From: Membranipora membranacea
Taxonomy: Eukaryota; Bryozoa; Gymnolaemata; Cheilostomatida; Membraniporidae
Length of the DNA: 64,000 nt
Assembly (NCBI GenBank): GCA_914767715.1
Contig: OU612071.1
Coordinates: 8,291,493 to 8,355,492, forward strand
Direction: 5' to 3'
The notes beneath the pieces are model-generated. The model saw only the letters and a list, made by a program, of their open reading frames with translations, was not told where the DNA came from and did no database searches. Below, in pieces: positions 58,560-64,000 of the stretch. Within the stretch, counting starts at the first letter, position 1. Every line of letters starts with the position of its first letter. The position numbers were made by a program, and so were the translations under genes.

Positions 58560-61500
58560 CTTTCAAGTTTGTCGCAATCATATTACACTCCGACCGGTTC
58601 AAGCCCTCAAATGCCGCATTCCAAATCCAGAATATGGAGATTCTCGGATAACCTGGTGGCTAATAATGCTGACTTGAAATTTACAAAAATATACCAATGA
58701 AGGGTATCACGCTTTTTGTTCGCTCGGATCAAAAAATAGATTTGCTTCTAACCTACCTCATAAGGTGAAGCAATTCTTGCTCGTTTCAAATCTGAAATCT
58801 GTTTGGATCTGAGAGTCTTTGTTCTCCGTCAGCATCCGTCTTAACGAGGCTCACTTTTGCTCTAAAAAAGCATGCCAAACGGCAGCAGCAAAAAATTCAA
58901 AGTTAGTCGCAATCTTATCAAAATCCGACCCGTTCAAGCCCTTATATACCTCATTCCAAATCCAGAATATGGAGATTCTCCAAAAACCTGGTGGTTAGTA
59001 ATGCTGACTTGAAATTTGCTAAAATATACCGAGGGAGGTTATCATGCTTTTTTTTCGCTCGGATCAAAAAACAGATTTGCCTCTTACCTACCTCATAAGG
59101 TGAAGCAACTCCTGCTCATTTCAAATCTGAATTCCGTTTGGCTCTGAGGGTCTTTGTTCTCAGTCAGCGTCCGTCTTAACGAGGCTCACTTTTGCTCTAA
59201 AAGAACATGGCAAACGGCGGCAATAAAAAATTCAAAGTTTGTCGAAATCATATCAAACTCAGACCAGTACAAGCCCTTATATACCTCAATCAAAATCCAG
59301 AATATGGAGATTCTCGAACAACCTGGTGGCTTGTAACGCTGACTTGAAATTTACAAAAATATACCAAGGGAGGGTATCACGCTTTTTCTTCGCTTGGATC
59401 AAAAAATAGATTTGCTTGCAACCTACCTCATAAGGTGAAGCAACTCCTGCTCATTTTAAATCTGAAATCCGTTTAGCTCTGAGGGTCTTTGTTCTCAGTC
59501 AGCATCCGTCTTAACGAGGCTCACTTTTGCTCTAAAAAAACATGCCAAACGGCGGCAATAAAAAATTAAAAGTTTGTCGCAATCATATCAAACTCAGACC
59601 AGTTCAAGCCCTTATATACCTCATTCAAAATCCAGAATATAGAGATTCTCGGATTACCTGGTGGCTTGTAACGCTGACTTGAAATTTACAAAAATTTACC
59701 AAGGGAGGGTATCACGCTTTTTTTTCGCTCGGATCAAAAAATAGATTTGCTTCTAACCTACCTCATAAGGTGAAGCAACTCCTGCTCATTTTAAATCTGA
59801 AATCCGTTTAGCTCTGAGGGTGTTTGTTCTCAGTCAGCGTCCGTCTTAACGAGGCTCACTTTTGCTCTAAAAAAACATGCCAAACGGTGGCAAAAAAAAA
59901 TTAAAAGTTTGTCGCAATCATATCAAACTCAGACCAGTTTAAGCCCTTATATACCTCATTCAAAATCAAGAATATGGAGATTCTCGGATAACCTGGTGGC
60001 TTGTAACGCTGAGTTATAAAATACAAAAAATTATCAAGGGAGGGTCTCACGTTTTTTTTTCGCTCGAATCAAAAAATAGATTTGCTTCTAACCTACCTCA
60101 TAAGGTGAAGCAACTCCTGCTCATTTCAAATCTGAAATCCGTTTAGCTCTGAGGGTGTTTGTTCTCAGTCAGTGTCCGTCTTAACGAGGCTCACTTTTGC
60201 TCTAAAAAAACATGCCAAACGGCGGCAATGAAAAATTAAAAGTTTGTCGCAATCATATCAAACTCAGACCAGTTCAAGCCCTTAAATACCTCATTCAAAA
60301 TCCAGAATATGGAGATTCTCGAACAACCTGGTGGCTTGTAACGCTGACTTGAAATTTACAAAAATATACCAAGGGAGGGTATCACGCTTTTTCTTCGCTT
60401 GGATCAAAAAATAGATTTGCTTGCAACCTACCTCATAAGGTGAAGCAACTCCTGCTCATTTCAAATCTGAAATCCGCTTGGCTCTGACGGTCTTTGTTCT
60501 CCGTCAGCGTCCATCTTAACGAGGCTCACTTTTGCTCTAAAAAACCATGCCAAACGGCAGCAGTAAAATATTCAAAGTTTTTCGCAACCATATCAAACTC
60601 TGACCGGTTCAAGCCCTTTTATACCTCATTCAGAATATTGAGATTCTCAAATAACCTGGTGGCTTGTAACGCTGACTTGAAATTTACAAAAATTTACCAA
60701 GGGAGGGTATCACGCTTTTTTTTCGCTCGGATCAAAAAATAGATTTGCTTCTAAACTACCTCATAAAGTGTAGCAACTCCTGCTCATTTCAAATCTGAAA
60801 TCCGTTTGGCTCTAAGGGTCTTCGTTCTCCGTCAGCGTCCATCTTAACGAGGCTCACTTTTGCTCTGAAAAAACATGCCAAACGGCAGCAGTAAAAAATT
60901 CAAAGTTCGTCGCAACCATATCAAACTCCGACCGGTTCAAGCCCTTTTACACCTCATTCAAAATCCAGAATATGGAAATTCGCCGATACCCTGGTGGCTT
61001 TTAATGCTGACTTGAAATTTACAAAAATATACCAAGGGAGGGTATCAATCTTTTTTCGCTCGGATCGAAAAATAGATTTGCTTCTAACCTACCTCATAAA
61101 GTAAAGCAACTCCTGCTCATTTCAAATCTGAAATCCGTTTAGCTCTGAGGGTCTTTGTTCTCAGTCAGCGTCCGTCTTAACGAGGCTCACTTTTGCTCTA
61201 AAAGAACATGGCAAACGGCGGCAATAAAAAATTAAAAGTTTGTCGAAATCATATCAAACTCAGACCAGTACAAGCCCTTATATACCTCAATCAAAATCCA
61301 GAATATGGAGATTCTCGGATAACCTGGTGGCTTGTAACGCTGACCTGAAATTTACAAAAATATACCAAGGGAGGGTATCACGCTCTTTTTTCGCTCAGAT
61401 CAAAAAATAGATTTGCTTCTAACCTACCTCATAAGGTGAAGCAACTCCTGCTCATTTTAAATCTGAAATCCGTTTAGCTCTGAGGGTCTTTGTTCTCAGT

Positions 61501-64000
61501 CAGCATCCGTCTTAACGAGGCTCACTTTTGCTCTAAAAAAACATGCCAAACGGCGGCAATAAAAAATTAAAAGTTTGTCGCAATCATATCAAACTCAGAC
61601 CAGTTCAAGCCCTTATATACCTCATTCAAAATCCAGAATATAGAGATTCTCGGATTACCTGGTGGCTTGTAACGCTGACCTGAAATTTACAAAAATATAC
61701 CAAGGGAGGGTATCACGCTCTTTTTTCGCTCGGATCAAAAAATAGATTTGCTTCTAACCTACCTCATAAGGTGAAGCAACTCCTGCTCATTTTAAATCTG
61801 AAATCCGTTTAGCTCTGAGGGTGTTTGTTCTCAGTCAGCGTCCGTCTTAACGAGGCTCACTTTTGCTCTAAAAAAACATGCCAAACGGTGGCAAAAAAAA
61901 ATTAAAAGTTTGTCGCAATCATATCAAACTCAGACCAGTTTAAGCCCTTATATACCTCATTCAAAATCAAGAATATGGAGATTCTCGGATAACCTGGTGG
62001 CTTGTAACGCTGAGTTATAAAATACAAAAAATTATCAAGGGAGGGTCTCACGTTTTTTTTTCGCTCGAATCAAAAAATAGATTTGCTTCTAACCTACCTC
62101 ATAAGGTGAAGCAACTCCTGCTCATTTCAAATCTGAAATCCGTTTAGCTCTGAGGGTGTTTGTTCTCAGTCAGTGTCCGTCTTAACGAGGCTCACTTTTG
62201 CTCTAAAAAAACATGCCAAACGGCGGCAATGAAAAATTAAAAGTTTGTCGCAATCATATCAAACTCAGACCAGTTCAAGCCCTTAAATACCTCATTCAAA
62301 ATCCAGAATATGGAGATTCTCGAACAACCTGGTGGCTTGTAACGCTGACTTGAAATTTACAAAAATATACCAAGGGAGGGTATCACGCTTTTTCTTCGCT
62401 TGGATCAAAAAATAGATTTGCTTGCAACCTACCTCATAAGGTGAAGCAACTCCTGCTCATTTCAAATCTGAAATCCGCTTGGCTCTGACGGTCTTTGTTC
62501 TCCGTCAGCGTCCATCTTAACGAGGCTCACTTTTGCTCTAAAAAGCCATGCCAAACGGCAGCAGTAAAATATTCAAAGTTTTTCGCAACCATATCAAACT
62601 CTGACCGGTTCAAGCCCTTTTATACCTCATTCAGAATATTGAGATTCTCAAATAACCTGGTGGCTTGTAACGCTGACTTGAAATTTACAAAAATTTACCA
62701 AGGGAGGGTATCACGCTTTTTTTTCGCTCGGATCAAAAAATAGATTTGCTTCTAAACTACCTCATAAAGTGTAGCAACTCCTGCTCATTTCAAATCTGAA
62801 ATCCGTTTGGCTCTAAGGGTCTTCGTTCTCCGTCAGCGTCCATCTTAACGAGGCTCACTTTTGCTCTGAAAAAACATGCCAAACGGCAGCAGTAAAAAAT
62901 TCAAAGTTCGTCGCAACCATATCAAACTCCGACCGGTTCAAGCCCTTTTACACCTCATTCAAAATCCAGAATATGGAAATTCGCCGATACCCTGGTGGCT
63001 TTTAATGCTGACTTGAAATTTACAAAAATATACCAAGGGAGGGTATCAATCTTTTTTCGCTCGGATCGAAAAATAGATTTGCTTCTAACCTACCTCATAA
63101 AGTAAAGCAACTCCTGCTCATTTCAAATCTGAAATCCGTTTAGCTCTGAGGGTCTTTGTTCTCAGTCAGCGTCCGTCTTAACGAGGCTCACTTTTGCTCT
63201 AAAAGAACATGGCAAACGGCGGCAATAAAAAATTAAAAGTTTGTCGAAATCATATCAAACTCAGACCAGTACAAGCCCTTATATACCTCAATCAAAATCC
63301 AGAATATGGAGATTCTCGGATAACCTGGTGGCTTGTAACGCTGACCTGAAATTTACAAAAATATACCAAGGGAGGGTATCACGCTCTTTTTTCGCTCAGA
63401 TCAAAAAATAGATTTGCTTCTAACCTACCTCATAAGGTGAAGCAACTCCTGCTCATTTTAAATCTGAAATCCGTTTAGCTCTGAGGGTCTTTGTTCTCAG
63501 TCAGCATCCGTCTTAACGAGGCTCACTTTTGCTCTAAAAAAACATGCCAAACGGCGGCAATAAAAAATTAAAAGTTTGTCGCAATCATATCAAACTCAGA
63601 CCAGTTCAAGCCCTTATATACCTCATTCAAAATCCAGAATATAGAGATTCTCGGATTACCTGGTGGCTTGTAACGCTGACCTGAAATTTACAAAAATATA
63701 CCAAGGGAGGGTATCACGCTCTTTTTTCGCTCGGATCAAAAAATAGATTTGCTTCTAACCTACCTCATAAGGTGAAGCAACTCCTGCTCATTTTAAATCT
63801 GAAATCCGTTTAGCTCTGAGGGTGTTTGTTCTCAGTCAGCATCCGTCTTAACGAGGCTCACTTTTGCTCTAAAAAAACATGCCAAACAGTGGCAAAAAAA
63901 AATTAAAAGTTTGTCGCAATCATATCAAACTCAGACCAGTTTAAGCCCTTATATACCTCATTCAAAATCAAGAATATGGAGATTCTCGGATAACCTGGTG
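58560..64000. repeat. Satellite array: ~335-bp monomers in 2001-bp six-monomer higher-order repeats
   Basis: The landmark CGTCTTAACGAGGCTCAC (or CATCTT...) recurs at 58837, 59172, 59507, 59842, 60177, 60512, 60840, 61173 and onward. Spacings are 335, 335, 335, 335, 335, 328 and 333. Monomers differ clearly from one another, but a given monomer is almost identical to the one six positions on: 59172, 61173 and 63174 are exactly 2001 apart. Units 60180-61155 and 62181-63156 are nearly base-identical, and 63157-64000 repeats 61156-61999. The leftmost monomers are the most diverged, as expected at an array edge. The array runs off the window end. Two identical 82-codon frames (60494, 62495) are products of the repetition. 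Confidence 0.95.

Noticed and set aside
60494-62743. Two identical 82-codon ORFs as a duplicated gene pair
   Set aside because: They are the same position of a satellite unit repeated 2001 bp apart; other monomers do not keep the frame.
58560-64000. CRISPR-like or rDNA-spacer array
   Set aside because: Units are 335 bp without a short repeat/spacer pattern, and no 5S or other rRNA sequence is visible in the monomer.

Overview
The window looks like nuclear DNA of a marine invertebrate animal, most likely an echinoderm or a related deuterostome. The reasons are AT-rich sequence, metazoan genes with long introns and GT-AG splicing, SRCR scavenger receptors in tandem, an AID/APOBEC-like deaminase, remains of a short-chain-collagen-C4-like gene, and many tRNA-derived SINEs beside old LINE and Ty3/gypsy pieces. 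The phylum is an inference; no ribosomal or mitochondrial marker is present.

Layout. 1-9.8 kb holds no recognisable gene, only diverged repeats, a foldback (8037-8205) and a LINE 3' remnant (8700-8990, minus). 9882-15326 (+) is a complete seven-exon NEK6/NEK7-type mitotic kinase of 302 residues. About 4 kb of intergenic DNA follows. 19288-24891 and 28484-35279, both minus, are tandem paralogues for type II membrane proteins: short cytoplasmic tail, one membrane span, long N-glycosylation-rich helical stalk, C-terminal SRCR domain. The second (B, ten exons, 722 residues) reads cleanly from start to stop. The first (A) has the matching exons except a readable middle SRCR exon. A decayed third copy of the first exon and its 5' flank lies at about 26360-27460.

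38459-40700 (+) holds three exon-like pieces of a short-chain-collagen-C4-like gene with a frameshift. 41.8-42.5 kb has two SINEs and a G-rich hairpin. 46488-47146 (minus) is the main exon of a probably secreted AID/APOBEC-like cytidine deaminase, with a decayed second copy at about 47880-47960. 50079-52117 (+) is a 5'-truncated, broken Ty3/gypsy pol, followed by a 166-codon coiled-coil ORF of unknown nature. 53726-55087 is a non-autonomous element with terminal inverted repeats, and 55850-56085 is another LINE remnant. From about 58560 to the window end runs a satellite array of ~335-bp monomers arranged in 2001-bp six-monomer higher-order repeats.

The kinase is a cell-division gene. The scavenger receptors, the C4-like relic and the deaminase are all of extracellular or immune type, and several are duplicated and decaying. 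This fits a fast-turnover immune neighbourhood, but a functional link between them is inferred only from proximity. All exon boundaries were read by eye from splice consensus, phase and paralogue comparison.
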